From positions 3,650,820 to 3,714,819 of the forward strand of contig JARCOQ010000025.1 of the NCBI GenBank assembly GCA_029207755.1: 64,000 nt of DNA, written 5' to 3'. A model generated the notes under the pieces. The model saw only the letters and a list, made by a program, of their open reading frames with translations, was not told the DNA's origin and did no database searches. The DNA is from Chamaea fasciata. Its lineage: Eukaryota > Chordata > Aves > Passeriformes > Sylviidae. Positions 63,786-64,000 of the stretch are shown here, in pieces; position 1 is the first letter of the stretch; every line of letters begins with the position of its first letter. The position numbers were made by a program, and so were the translations under genes.

Positions 63786-64000
63786 GTGAGAGTTTCCCCT
63801 GCAGCACCACCTCATGCCCCCATTTCCCTCTCCCTGCAAGGTGCATTGGATGCAATATATTTCCCCTCCCTAAGTGCTTCTCATCCCAATTGCCTAGTGC
63901 ACCCCATCCTTGGGCAGGTTCCCACTAGTGGCATGTTTTGGGGAGGTTATCCCCTTCTCCAGCCCCTGCCAGAGATCTGGGGTTGGTTCAGGATGGAGGA

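Overview
This window looks like gene-dense, GC-rich genomic DNA from a bird, probably a microchromosome. The evidence is compact introns of mostly 80-1000 bp with GT-AG borders, CpG-rich promoters, AATAAA polyadenylation signals, and proteins close to vertebrate orthologues. Two LTR-type insertions resemble avian endogenous retroviral LTRs as I remember them. The species cannot be named from sequence alone. All six recognised genes read on the + strand. Their exon-intron structures below were built by hand from splice signals, reading phase and remembered vertebrate protein families, without any search or alignment.

Layout: (1) 1-3810, the 3' part of ZNF76 (C2H2 fingers and C-terminal activation region). 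(2) 4490-15206, complete DEF6 (11 exons, 624 aa, PH domain plus coiled coil, including one GC-AG intron). (3) 15650-35010, PPARD: a CpG-island promoter, about 12.5 kb of intron, six coding exons (440 aa) and a long 3' UTR. (4) 35378-36440, LTR-derived sequence: a 626-bp solo-LTR-like element with perfect 10-bp inverted ends, then a second LTR-like fragment. (5) 36665-40285, a makorin-family RING/CCCH ubiquitin-ligase gene (8 exons, 376 aa) with reduced domain content. (6) 40490-44491, FANCE (10 exons, 523 aa), preceded by a GC-rich minisatellite whose units carry splice-donor-like GTGAGT. (7) 44492-48540, no recognisable gene. (8) about 51111-55928, an IRAG/LRMP(JAW1)-like, predicted tail-anchored coiled-coil gene with an unresolved 5' end. 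(9) 57230 to the window end, a CpG island and the 5' part of MICAL1 (flavin monooxygenase domain), which runs off the window.

The order ZNF76-DEF6-PPARD-FANCE matches human 6p21.31 as I recall it. The makorin-like gene between PPARD and FANCE, and the IRAG-like gene and MICAL1 after FANCE, do not; RPL10A and TEAD3 would be expected after FANCE in human. The genes serve unrelated jobs: transcription (ZNF76, PPARD), Rho-GTPase and lymphocyte signalling (DEF6), ubiquitination (makorin-like), crosslink repair (FANCE), ER/nuclear-envelope scaffolding (IRAG-like) and actin oxidation (MICAL1). There is no operon-like logic. The most unusual material is the makorin-like gene, the third-type IRAG-like gene, and the minisatellite of repeated splice donors upstream of FANCE. 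I found no CRISPR array, tRNA, rRNA or clearly novel molecular system.
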